A stretch of 64,000 bases of DNA from Pseudoscleropodium purum (Eukaryota > Streptophyta > Bryopsida > Hypnales > Brachytheciaceae), in assembly GCA_963969395.1 (NCBI GenBank), contig OZ017805.1:3968001-4032000 (forward strand), in the 5' to 3' direction. Made by a program: the position numbers and the translations under genes. Shown one piece after another: positions 10,660 to 22,385 of this stretch (position 1 is the first letter of the stretch; every line of letters starts with the position of its first letter). The notes under the pieces are model-generated. The model had not been told where the DNA came from, did not search any database, and saw nothing but the letters and a program-made list of their open reading frames with translations.

Positions 10660-12960
10660 CAAAATGGTTCAGGAGGTTACCATTTAATCCAATTTTGAAA
10701 ATATAATTGAAGAGTTTAGGACTAATTTTGTAGCCAAAATTTTTCAGTAACAAATGCTAGAGTTAGATGTGTTCTAAAATTAATTAAAACTATAAATAAC
10801 TATGGCTTCTGAACTAAGAAGTCCTAAAATGATAATGCGGCATAAAATCAAAACGTAGAATATTTTTAAAGTAAAAAATTTTATAGTCCCAAAACTCTTA
10901 TTCATAACCTAAGCCATGAAGCCAAAGTCTTGAAAGAAATGATTTGGTATAGGTTATATTAAATTTTACCTAAATATACTATAAATGACAATACTTACTA
11001 TTGTCACTTGTAATAGGGATGGAAAACTCCTAGAACAGTCCTAGTGGAATCACTTGAAAGGAATTGGACTAGTGTACATGCTATATAGTCATATATAGTG
11101 TTACAAATTATTATCTATAATATTGATATCCCATATGTATTGGTATTGGCTGTGTGAGGTCATATATGAGGACGAATTTGATCACAATAGGCAAGCACAA
11201 GATCAATGGTAATTGGATAATTACTACAATTCATTATGATTGTCAATTTCTATTTGGCTTTGTGGTTTTTACAAGGTGAAATCTTTCACTGGAAACATCA
11301 AATTTTTGATGTCACGTAGAAGGTCATGTTTTACATTCTATAAAATTTGGTTGCTACATTAGTTGAGGAATTATAGAAGAATAGCCTTGAATGTGTTTTA
11401 TAAATGAATTCAAACATTTGCACATGTTGTAAACATTTCCCAACATTAGATGAATGGATTCATGGTTTAGGGTAGGCTTTAGATTACAATTTTGTATCGG
11501 ATTTAGGGCTTAGGGTCTCCATGTTTACCAATTCGAATTAAGGAGGTCATCAAATGGTCACCAAATTAAAAAAATGCAGAGTTTCAAATATAAGCGATCA
11601 TTGAGGAATACCTAAGTACTTGACATTTTTGTAATTCATTTTAGTTTTGGAAGGTTTTGTTGATCCACCATTCATTTTAGAAGCACACAATTACATGCAA
11701 TATTAATCACATCCTGTGACTATTGCCTAAGGTTGCTAATGGTGGAATACATTGTTGGAACCACCTTACCCTAAACTTGAATCAACAATCTCAAATGGAG
11801 CTATGCACAACAATTTCAATCTAGCATAAATTCAAACATGATTGGTTTAGCAATCTCAAAGTGAACTCATTCAAATCAGCAATGTCAAAAACAATCAATA
11901 GAACCCTCATGGGGGAATAGTGACAAGTACTCAAAGCTGAAAAAATGGACACACTACCTTAGCAACATCTTAAAGTAGAAAATCAATAGAAAATTTTGTA
12001 CACAATATTGAAAATCTACAGGACTAAGACCGTGGAGAATTTTGAATTCCAACAAAGTTGGTAAAACAAGATCACAAGATATGCTACTTGCAATGAGCAC
12101 TATTGCTCATGCTTAGTTCCACACTAAAAAATATGTACATTACCTACCACCTACTCTTTACTAAATCTCCTCAAAACATACAACTGGAATAGCATTGAAA
12201 CCCTAATGTCCAGGACCATCATAATTGGCGTCATCATTTGTGGGCTCCACTTGATTTGGGTTTGAGTCGTTCTACTCCAATTGATTCAGTGATGAATTTG
12301 GGTTCCTCTCCATAGGTGGCCTTTCATTGCTACCTATAGTCATTTCCTCCTCCTTGGGGTACTAGAAATATGTTGTGTGATGTGAAGGAGTGACATCAAG
12401 TTTGAGCCAATCTTCATGTGCTATGGATTGATAAAAAATCCAATTACTCACTACAGCTTCCTGCTCGATTTTCTAAGGTTTAGTGTAGGATACCACTTGA
12501 AACTCTAGCCCTATGCATATCTCCATTTGGCACAATTCCAAATTTGCTTCCTTCATCTAATCTACATTCTCCTTGCCACTTTGGCTTAGAAGCTCCTTGA
12601 TTATCCCCATATAAAAAAATAGCAACTTTCCCTTATCCTACTCCCTTCTTGATTAAACCGGTCAAGGTAATCTATGAGTTCCGACTTCAAATTAGGAAGG
12701 TAAGACATTATAAAAGAATCCTAAAGAAGTGCAAAAGATAGAAAGTGAGACTACAAAGAGAAACAACAAGCTTAGAAGGGTCAAAATAGAATGAAAAGCC
12801 CAGATGGCTCCCCCCTTCGTAGCCTCTACCCTAGTATAGAATACTAGATGAATCATGACCCTTCCAACAATCAATGGGATTAGACACCTTGAACCTTACT
12901 CCATAATTCCTAAATGTAAAAGCTCAAATCAAGAACCTATTGAGAATGGGTTCACATAGA
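10660..12960. other. No gene recognised
   Basis: About 2.3 kb of AT-rich sequence with short frames only. I found no transposon ends, tandem array or exon with convincing codon structure. Confidence 0.45.
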
Positions 12961-12971
12961 AGTCCAAATTA

Positions 12972-13540
12972 TGGACATAATCACATTTGATTGTCCTCGG
13001 TCCTTTAGAAGGCACATTTTTGAGTTTACAATAAATTTCAAATTTGTAACCTATGATAAAAGAATCTAAAATGGTTTATATTCAAGGCCTACAAGAGGGA
13101 TCAAATATATTCGACTTCAAATAATTCTTGTTCGTACATGAGAATATCTTATAAATAACATTCATACAAGTTCCCTCCATGGTTTGAGCTTGGCCTCGTG
13201 ATGCTCGAACCTTCTCTCAGGGTTGAGATTGTATTGGACAAGGCGTCGTCCCTACACCATTGCCACAACCCCGACCATCCTAACAATTTAAAAAAAAAAT
13301 TAAAAAACACTCGTTCAAACTCCTCTCCGTGATCTGAGCATGGCCTCGCGATGCTAGGATCTCCTCTCCAGGCTGAGACTAGGCTGGACAAGGCGTCCCC
13401 CATGCGACACTATCACAGCCTCGACCATCCAAATAATTTTTTAATTATTAAGAAACATTCATAGAAGCTCATCCCCGTGCGTTGACCATCGCCTTGTGAT
13501 GCATGGACACAATCACATTTGATTGTCCTTAGTCCTCCAT
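12972..13540. repeat. About 150-bp tandem repeat flanked by a 34-bp direct repeat
   Basis: Three diverged units can be aligned on GCCTCGTGATGC (13193), GCCTCGCGATGC (13343) and GCCTTGTGATGC (13491), a period of about 150 bases. The units are noticeably richer in G+C than their surroundings. The block is bracketed by a near-identical sequence containing AATCACATTTGATTGTCCT at about 12978 and 13510, so a larger duplication created or embraced it. The 84-codon minus-strand frame here follows the repeat and is not taken as a gene. Confidence 0.7.
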
Positions 13541-14099
13541 TGGCAATCAAAGTGTAGGTTTTATTCAAGTACTCCTAGAGTGGAATTACTTGAAGTAGGA
13601 CAAAGCAGAAAATTAATAAGGTGTGGGAGCACGGAAACTCAAACCGAATAGGATTAGTCTAGAATAAGGTTAGATAGACTCACAATTTTTTATTTTATTG
13701 GTAACCCATAGGGATTCCTGCTCTCTTAAGACTATTTGGGAAATAGTTAGTTTTCGGATTGCTAGAATTATTACTAGCATTATGGAACTAGATTCAAGAT
13801 GGATCTAGAATCTAGAAAAATTTCGGATTTTGGGAACCTATATTCTAGGATTACAGTCTAGGGAACTAGGGTACCATTAGGGGAACGGTCTTTTCTTTGT
13901 TCTCCATCGGAAATTGTTGGCCATGCCACAGGTACTTAAATCCACCGCGACTTTATTTTTCTCCCTTTCTAATTGCTGAACCTTATGGATGTATAGTTGA
14001 GAGAAAGAGTGGTGAGTTAGCAACCGAGATAAGGAGAGTATGGAATAGTCGGTGCTGTTTGTGCTAGATTATGTTGTCAAGTGTTGGTGATTCATGGTG

Positions 14100-15420
14100 G
14101 CAACTAGTGATTTGCCTACATGAAAGTTTGTAGTGGCAGCTTGGATGGTTTGTCTGGTCATTCCTTCTGATCCAACCCATCGAATGTAGCTAGAAGAGAA
14201 CCTCATGTGTATCGGGTGCCTCAGATTGTTAGATAGGTCATAGAGTATGATGAACGAGGAGATGATGTAGGAACTCATTTACAGAGTTCCGAACTAGTAT
14301 AAGTTGATGGTAAGGGGTTGACTTGTAGCTTGGATGGAAGACATCTAGGCGGATGTGTATTCGTTCAAGAAGAGTGGACTTAGGTTAGCCTGAAGGTTAG
14401 ATAAGTATGTGACTAGAAAATTCTGGAGTTAGGCTCAAGAGAAGGAACATTTTGCCATTAGTGATTGCAAAAATAAGAGGTATAGATGAGTACTAGAATT
14501 CCTCATTCCAATCCTGTATCCTGAAAAGCCTAATCGGGTTACGGTCACGATGGCTAACACCATCTTTGGAGCCTTAGTGGATCAAATTATGCTTTGGAAG
14601 AAACTAATTTAGGGCATAGTGGGCAAACTAGCTGATGACGTGGTCAAGGCAAAACACAAGTCTACCACCTTGTATTTGTTTCACCTCTACCATCACAAGA
14701 AGGTCTTGAGTGGTCAGAAAACGATTTAGTACAATACGAGAGTTGAGATCTTAAAGTATGGCCTAACGGATGAACTAGAGAAGGAAGAAAAGGAATTTGA
14801 TGAAAGAGGACAAATGGAAGAAGAAGAAATTGTCGATTGGAAACAAAGGAAGTCCATAGATCTGGCTACAAGCGGGAAGGCGCCAACACCGGATAGAAAA
14901 GAGTCGGGTCTAGAATCGGATCAGCATGAAGACTTGGATTTCTTTAAAGCCAGACTCCAATGGATGTAGTAGGCCAAACAAATGTATGGCGACATGGAAG
15001 ATCACCTACTCTTCATTTCAAGCGAACTCAAAGTGGGGTTGGACAAGATTTTGGACGAGATTTTGAAAGGGCTACATTCAGAAGAGTTCTATCAAAAGGA
15101 GGAGCAGATCTTAAAATTGGAAGAAGAAAAGAATTGCCTCAAACTCCAATTAGAGTAGACAAAAGGGGAGCTGAACATGGCAAGATAGAAAGTGACAAAT
15201 GCTCTTCAACTTGTCCACAACCTAAAGGAACTAGTAATGTTTCCAAAATATACGATGATTAGAGCTGAACTCTATACCGCCTGGTTGGAAAAAAGAAGGT
15301 CATATGATCGAATTCAGGATGGTGAAGATCTTAGTCAATTTCGAAACCTAGATGGGAGTTATCTTGAAGGACATGCGCAAGTTATTGGAGTACTTGGATC
15401 TAGATAAGCCCATCGATTTA
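14100..15420 (+). pseudogene. Broken ORF for a charged, coiled-coil-like element protein (copy 1)
   Basis: The plus-strand frame can be followed with many stops through peptides also found in copy 2: VCLVIPSDPTHR, ELIYRVPN, AWMEDI.ADVYSF, TLYLFHLYHHKKVLSGQ. A Glu/Lys-rich stretch follows, with features of a coiled coil (EEFYQKEEQILKLEEEKNC), then AELYTAWLEKRRSYDRI. Several stops are TAG/TGA/TAA at positions where copy 2 has a sense codon. I do not recognise a catalytic domain (no reverse transcriptase, integrase or protease). The length and charge pattern would suit a structural (gag-like) protein, but that is inference. Confidence 0.55.
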
Positions 15421-15654
15421 AGAGGGTTTCCAAAAGTCCCTAGTAATTGGTCCCTAGATACTCCGATTAGATAGACTTTGATCCAATAGACTTCTAGTGT
15501 TCCGATTCAACAACAACCGAAAGGTTTGAAGGGTATTCTAACCCCAATTATAGTTCCTCTAGTCAGTCAAGTGTAGACTCCAACAGAGCAAATAATACCA
15601 ATGCAGAAAAAGGAGTCAAGTGAGCAGACTATTCTAATAGAGCAAAAAGCACTC

Positions 15655-16050
15655 GCCCTAATTCTTTCACCTTCTAGATGAGTTATAGTGAAAAAATTCA
15701 AGACACCCGGATTGAATGTTGACAGCAACCTCGACGCACGGATTGGAGTGATGACGAATTTGGCCCGGTCTCATCTTGAAGACTTTTTGCACATGCAGCA
15801 TCCGTCACCAAAGTAGGATCATGTGGAGATTGAATTGGGTAATTCGCTGCAAGCTCTAATTCTCTCTCCCTCTAGACGAGTTATAGCCAGAAAATTCAAG
15901 ACACTCGGATTGAACGTTGAAAGCAACCTCAACATATGGATTGGAGCAATGACGAATTTGGTCTAGTCTCATCTGGAAGACTTTTTGTACATATAGCATT
16001 CGTCACCAAAGCAAGATCATATGGAGATCAAATTGAGTGATTCGCCATAA
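15655..16050 (+). repeat. 198-bp in-frame tandem duplication inside copy 1
   Basis: Two consecutive units aligned on CTAGATGAGTTATAG (about 15674) and CTAGACGAGTTATAG (about 15872) both encode the peptide pattern RxKFKTxGLNVxSNL...IGxMTNL. The period of 198 is 66 codons, so the duplication kept frame. Copy 2 of the element has only one unit (about 37980-38180). Confidence 0.8.
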
Positions 16051-19015
16051 GCCAAGGATTTGGAGATTGAGGAAATCGAGAAGTCAAAAGAGGAAGAGAT
16101 GGACTTCAAGACAAAGATGGAAGAAGAAGACTCATAACAAGAAGTCCAATGCAAGCCTCATACCTGAGCAACCGCAAGGAACACTCTGGTGTAGGCTTTA
16201 GCAAAGACCCCAGGCAATCAGAGCGGGAGCAGCACAAAGAACGCGCATAGAAATAGATAGTTAACAGGTTGCCTTCAGTTAGTTAGATTTTCTATTTTTA
16301 GATTCCGGAACGGGTTTTTCCTATGTGAATCTGGATTTTGGATTTCATGGGATAACTGGCTAGGAACTTTTCAAATATCTTAGGGTGTTCATTGAGTGGT
16401 TGCCTTGGATTTTGAGGTGACTTTTTGGATGTTGACTTTGGTTTTGGTTTTGGTTTTAAAAAGGCAAGCAGGTTTGTTCCCTCTCATTCCATCCTAGAGT
16501 GTTTTTAATTGTATCTCATTCCTTTTTTTAATTTAAGCCACTAGTGGACATTCTAGCTCTGACATCTATGTACAGATCATGTTGGTTGGTTTGTTGGAGT
16601 GTGGAGATGTGACAAGGATGGGTGAGGAGGAATTTGGATTGCATGTAGTTGGGTCAAATTGAAGGAGTACTGTTGTAATAGTATTGGATTGGCGACTACG
16701 GAGCTATGCATGGTGCCTTTGAATTATTGGAATGGTTCAACTAAAGAGTGGTGTGAGTGTACGTTCGGAATCAAATTCAATTCTATACAGAGATTAGCAA
16801 CCGCCAATGGAAACTCCTACTCAATGGAAGGTCTGCCAACCTTAGAATTTGTCTAATATTTGGAAAGACTACTCCATTACTAGTTTCAAGTACTTGTAAT
16901 TTGTTGTTGTAGTTGAGAGAATCGGAAGTTATTTTGAGTGACTTGCTTCCCGGATTGTCCATTTGGAAAGTTGTGAGAATACGGATCTATCTTTCTTTTT
17001 GCAACATATCGAGTTTCGTAGGTGTTTGTGTTTTTGAGATTAGAAAGTGTGTGAGAGACTAGAGTAGTGAAGTCCCTACCCCTCGAAAGATCAATAGTGG
17101 ACCCTTTGATGGTAAAACAGAGAAATTGAAAACCAGTACATTGAAGAAACGTAATCAGAAATTGGATGAAACCGGATCTGGATTGAAATCCGAATAGTAG
17201 TTGGATCTGGAAAAGAGAGGAAGAAAGTAGTCAAAAGCAGAGAAAGAGATCATTTGGATATTGAAGTTTGGGAGAACATCTAGAATTTTCTAAGACGATA
17301 ATCTGTATCATCTTACCACAATTTTGTGTCTAAAGATATTTACGCCTAGATTGCAAGTATGACACAAGGTTTTGCTGCTTTTGTTAGCTCTAGCATTCCT
17401 TGGAATCACCTCCACCTATACCTGTAGTAAGAATGAAGCAACGTTCCTAAATCAATGTACATCTAAGACTACCAATGCGTGAGTTAAGCTAGGCATACAA
17501 GGATTTGAACCCTAATTGCATTTGTAGTATGTATGCCCCCCCTATCCCATCCACCACCAAACACACCTCAAGAAGAAAACCGAATTAATATGTCACAGTT
17601 CATTCACATTCTTCATCATTATGAGCTGCAAGCACAATCATAATTATTGACCTTACCGTCTCTTAAAACTTGTACACCATGTCATTGCCAGTGACACGAT
17701 GATATTTAGGAGGCATGAAAAAATTCAATGCACAAATGTGGGCATCATTCAAAGAAACCAAGTAATCCATACATTGGACCAACATTTTATTAGGTAGAGT
17801 GTGTTGATTTCAAATTGTTGTCGTTGTTTGTTGTTGAACTACACTCCCTATCTAATGCTTCTGAGTCTACCTTTACAGCCTGGTTTGATACAAAGTGAAA
17901 AATGTGTGGATCAATTAAATGTGCCTTAGAACTCGGCCTAGGCCTGGTGTCAATGATGTCCATGGATGACACCTCACCATACACATGTAGTTTGAATGGT
18001 TTCGGTTGACAAAAAATAGCACATGTCTCAATTCTTAGGTCTTTCTACACAATCCAAAAATTGTTTTCTATTAGATCATAGTGAAGTGCATTTGGATGTA
18101 GAATGCAATACAATTAAAATAGGACAAAACTTACTCACTAAATTGTAACGTCTTCTTGATTTTCTATACTAGCACTTCCTCATCCTCCATATTCACTTCT
18201 ACAATAGGGCGTGTATCCAAGGATAATATTGACATCAGTGCTTGACGCATTATAGGGGCAATGATGACATCTAAGGTTGCCTTTTCTTTTTCAAATGCCA
18301 AGATATGACAACATAAAGTACAACAAGCTTGAATGCTTGCACCTACACACAAGACAAATATAAGACTGAAAAATGCAAAATATCCATGTTTTCAATCAAA
18401 GGAAAACAAAGATGTATGGCACAAAAAATCGAGCTCACTTATAGATGTTAGAATGTCCACCATAACATCCCCAAGTTGAGAGCAAGCTTCAACGAGCATT
18501 TGCATGAACTGTTGAGACTTTTCACGAGGTCCATGCCATGGTACGTCCCCATTCATGGTAAGATCATCTTTCTTACAATAGTTTATGAGGATGGAATTTG
18601 TGGCAACATTGATTCCAATTACATTCTGGGAGGGGACAAACTAAAATGGAAAATCAGCCTTCGTCTTTGGTCCACATTGTCTAACGACAAGGGAAACTGT
18701 AGACCACTAAGTCTCAAGACAAAACAAAATTAAGGATGAATACCTACAACAATTATAATATATACAAATAAATATACAATAAAAAATTATCAAGTGAGGC
18801 TAATACCATCTTTTTATTGTTTGTAGGCTCTGCCAAATGGAGATGGTTTATTCCAAACCAATTGTGGAGAATTTTGAAATCATATTCTTAGCAACAAACA
18901 AGGAGGTGTTTGCGGTGTGCCTTAGATGGGGTAGGCTACATCACTAGAATGCTATCATTATTATGAAGGTATTCTTCAGCAAAATCAAAATCAGGGATCA
19001 ACCAAATATTATAAA

Positions 19016-20567
19016 CACTACTAGAAAATGAGCATTTTATGATAGCAAAATATGATTGTAGTGAGTCATAAAATCAAAAAATACTATAGATGACTCGTAA
19101 CATGATTGAATTAAGTCATTCACTTTCAATCATATGACTAGGCAGTCATATTTTGCAAACATATGGATTTAGGGTATACAAACCATTTTTAGACGTATTT
19201 TGCCAACATGGCATATATGTTGATTATCCTTGGAGGTCTGACTTTTTCATCACCTACTTAGGCAAAATAAAAAAATCCTATGTGGAATATGACTCACTGT
19301 AGTCATATTTTTGCTAATGTGGAATCTAACTACAATGAGTCATAATTTGAGTAATATGAAATATGAATGCAACGAGTCATATTTTGAGTGATATGGAATA
19401 TGAATATAGTAAGTCATATTTTGGTTGATGTAGCATATGACTACAGTGAGTCATTTTTTTGTTCAAGTTAGTACTGAAAGATAGTAGGAACTAAGAGCTA
19501 AGATATAACAAGAGGTAACAAAAACAAAAAACAAAAAACCAATAAGAAGCAAGAATAAGACAAGTTAAGATGCAATAAAAGATAATAAGAGGCAAGAAAT
19601 AACAAACAATAGAAAATAATGTCTAAAAGACAATAATTAAGTAAGAGTTAAGATCCAACTTGAGGCAACAATCTTAAAATAACAACCTTGAAGTAAAAAT
19701 TTTGAAGCAATAATTAAGAGACAACAACTAAAAAACAATAACAAACTAGAAACAACTTTGAAGCAACTACAAATTAACAACAACTAAAAAACAATAACAA
19801 ACTAGAAACAACTTTAAAGCAACAACAAATTAACAACAACTAAAAATAAAAAAATAAAAAACAACAACAAAAAAGCAATAACTAGCTAACAACAACAAAC
19901 TAACATCAACTAAGAAACAACAACAAATTACTTAGCAACAACTATAAAGTAACAACAATTTAGCAACAACTATGAAACAACAACAAACTAACAACTAAGA
20001 TGTAAAAAGCAACAACAAATTAGTAACATCTAAACAACAACTAAAACATAACAATACAACAATTAGAACTTCAAAAAACAAAAGAAGGAAGAAGAAACAA
20101 GAGTTAAAAAGCAACAAAAAACAAAAAGATGAAGCAAATTAAGTGGCAGCTAAGATTTCAAAACCCTAAATAATGATAGCTAGGATTTCAAGATCCCTAA
20201 AAAACAATGGTTAGAATTTTATAATTTTGAGCAATCATTTATTTACATTTTTTTTAAGTTGTCCAAATTTTTAGGAGGCTACCCAAAAAAAAACTTCAAA
20301 AAAAATGTGAACCTACAAAAATGTAACTATAGAATATGACTGGTGTTCCTATAATACATTTCATGTCGTTCCCTATAAAATGTTAGATGTTCTCAATGGA
20401 TGTATATTGTACGCTCGTAGTGTAGAAAGGCAAATTATGACTACAAGTCATATTTTGCAGTTATATTTTTCCACAAAGTTTAGAACTCCTAGAATATGAC
20501 TATGAGTAGTCACCAATCATCCCTTGTCATATTTTAGTAGTCATAAAATATTCATTTCCTTGTAGTG
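19016..20567. mobile_element. CACTA element, 1.55 kb, with 3-bp AAA target duplications
   Basis: The left end is CACTACTAGAAAATGAG and the right end, reverse-complemented, is CACTACAAGGAAATGAA. Both are followed inward by the ATTTTATGA...AAAATATGA stretch. AAA at 19013-19015 and AAA at 20568-20570 form the expected 3-bp duplication. The subterminal regions carry repeated TATGACTA/TAGTCATA motifs. The interior has no ORF and is mostly a simple CAACAACTAA-type array, so this is an internally deleted, non-autonomous member of the same family as 2819-8470, in the opposite orientation. Removing the element and one AAA rejoins the surrounding methylase-like reading frame. Confidence 0.9.
19490..20110 (+). 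repeat. Simple array (ACAACAACTAAGAAACAA)n inside the CACTA element
   Basis: Continuous A/C-rich tracts with units such as AACAACTAAAAAACAATAAC; two neighbouring copies of about 65 bases at 19722 and 19788 are nearly identical. Its first part (AAGAAGCAAGA..) is complementary in composition to the 7200-7660 block of the larger relative. Confidence 0.8.
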
Positions 20568-20799
20568 AAAAGTATTTCCATTTTGGAATTAGATTAGATG
20601 GACCCAAAATAGACAGAATATGGAGATCTCTAGGAACATCCGCAAAAATCAAGTCCACTACATCTTGGATACATGAGACACCATTAAAGTGACGTTCTTT
20701 CTCTTTGCTTTACTGCAAAACAAAACAATCCAATGATTTAGCAAAGCAGTAGTTTCTCCAAACCACCACTGTAAATCTATGAAAAAAAAATTATTGAAG

Positions 20800-22330
20800 A
20801 TTCCATTAAAGAATTTAATTTAAATAGAAAAAGAGACCACAAGTTACAAAAAGAATTACAAAGAAAGGCTTTAGCAAGGATAAAAAGGATTGGACATTGT
20901 CAAAGGTCTTTGTATTACTAGAAAGAATACCAATCGTGAGGTTCAATATGCACTCCTCAGTCTGTAGACAAGGGTCTAGCTTTTGCACTATAGGTGTCAA
21001 TCCATGTACTAGGCGTTCCTACGTCAATGAGAAGCCATTGGATCCTTCCTTCATGTTTGCCTTGTTGGTAGTTGGTTCTTGCATAGGTGTCTCCAATTTT
21101 TTTTTATTGTCCTTATTTGCCTTTTCTTTTTTTGCTTAGGCATCCCTTTGTTTCTCCTTGTTTTCTTTAGTCTTCTTCTTGGCCTCTTCTGATCTTGCCA
21201 CTTTCTTTTGGTCAAGGCATCACGCTTTTTGATGGCTTTTTCTTTGACCTCCAGATCCAGACCCTTGAATTCATCAAATTTGGGCTCTAAAGTTGATGAC
21301 TCCTTCAATGATTGAAAGAGAGTCTCCTCTTCCGGTTGAGTGATCTCAAAGTTACATTCAAAATAACAAGGACAAGCTTACAAATGTGAACTTGTCCAAT
21401 TCTTCAATTGTGTTGGAGAGAATATACAACTGGAAGATGAACAATCCAACCATAATGTTAGAAACAGATGTAAGTCCACCTTTGCAATAGCCTTCTTTAC
21501 ATACAATTTGAACTTGAAGTACCTACATGCATGATGATAGTCTAGATTGTCAATAGGTTGAATTAGGAGAGAACAACTAATGACGATCTATACACGGTGG
21601 TAATAAAAAGAGTCCTCCAATGTAATTGGCATAGAATAAGATAAAAAAAAACTCGTGTTAAAGTAAACATAATCCATGTACATGTGTAGAAGATAAAGAA
21701 GCAAATACATGAAATGTCTTGAAGTACCTATATATAACCCGCATTATTGTAAATGTAGACCCTCTGTAGTCCTGAAAAGAATCCCATTTTTTAAAAGCAT
21801 CAAATCACTTGAATATTCCCATCTAAGCATAGTCTCATAGTTTCATACATTAGCCCTCCAAATAGTTAGTTAGGGATTACGGCTCAATAAACACCTCCAT
21901 ATTGACTGGAATGTTGTTGGAACGTAAGATAGATTTGAGCATCTTGTTCGCTACTTCTTCAATCTATGAAGTGACTAAGTCAATGTTAAATGAGTTAATG
22001 AAACTAGACAACCATGCATATATGAGAATCAAAAAATTGAATGAACTCAAATGTATACACAAATAGCTTTGTCCAAACATCTATTCACGTGAACGTATCC
22101 TAGCATACCAACATGCTTTTGAGAGATTAGATGTAACTTCTCCTCATTCACTAGACAAGGTGGAAATTTTTTAGCCTCACGAGAAGGCTCAAATACGTTA
22201 ATCCACTTTGAATGTTGGAATGATGTTGGCCATGGCAATGAAGTTGAGCTTCTCTAGGGTGAGTTTAGGTTTGACGAATAGATCCCAATGCTTTTCAATT
22301 TGGTCCTCTAATACAATTCATCAATTTAAA
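20800..22330 (-). pseudogene. Linker region of the ParB-like/methylase-like gene
   Basis: On the minus strand the frame is broken but coding-like. Segment 22238-22047 reads FEPSREAKKFPPCLVNEEKL then HVGMLGYVHVNR. About 21520-21390 reads YVKKAIAKVDLHLFLTLW. Segment 21340-21050 is a strongly basic, Lys/Arg-rich stretch (KEKAIKKRDALTKRK, then RRRLKKTRR, then PKQKKKRQ). Segment 21000-20815 is a mostly hydrophobic frame. The order between the ParB-like part (above 22386) and the methylase-like part (below 20700) supports one large gene. The basic stretch could be a DNA-binding or nuclear-localising linker. I recognise no domain. Confidence 0.4.
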
Positions 22331-22385
22331 ACCATGTTAACATTATCACCTCAATAGCAAAGACGTAAATAATCATACATCTCAC

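Larger units (their letters stand above)
13622..17364 (+). mobile_element. TG...CA element with 5-bp target duplication, no terminal repeats seen (copy 1)
   Basis: The element begins TGTGGGAGCACGG and ends GTATGACA. It is flanked by TAAGG (13617-13621) and CAAGG (17365-17369), a 5-bp duplication with one C/T difference. TG...CA ends and 5-bp duplications are typical of LTR-retrotransposon integrase, yet the first and last several hundred bases are not similar to each other. The simplest reading is a solo LTR about 3.7 kb long that carries its own coding region. Otherwise it is an LTR-less or LTR-degenerate element. A second copy (35942-39497) is alignable from end to end and has independent target duplications, which fixes the boundaries. 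It abuts the minus-strand methylase-like pseudogene at its right side. Confidence 0.75.
17370..20700 (-). pseudogene. DNA-methylase-like (beta-class N4/N6 type) domain of a decayed multi-exon gene
   Basis: Minus strand, in order. Segment 20700-20568 reads DVVDLIFADVPRDLHILS then LIPKWKYF. The CACTA element at 20567-19016 interrupts it. Segment 19015-18825 reads YNIWLIPDFDFAEEYLHN then DSILVM. Segment about 18735-18450 includes VPWHGPREKSQQFMQMLV then EACSQLGDVMVDILTSI. Segment 18346-18164 reads ASIQACCTLCCHILAFEKEK. Segment 18450-18346 looks like an intron (GTGAGC donor, TGTGTAG acceptor) that rejoins the frame. The order matches beta-class DNA methylases: the DPPY-type motif IV with the following strand comes first, and the motif X/I region (K....LVEAC..GD.V.D...S.G..) is C-terminal. 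DPPY is replaced by ADVPRD, and DPFxGSG by DILTSIS, so activity is doubtful even in an intact relative. In-frame stops confirm decay. A remnant at 17984-17790 continues towards the element at 17364. Confidence 0.6.

Noticed and set aside
13622..14020. A pair of LTRs at the two ends of the 3.7-kb element
   Set aside because: The first and last several hundred bases were compared by eye in both copies and are not similar beyond TGTGAGA-like words.
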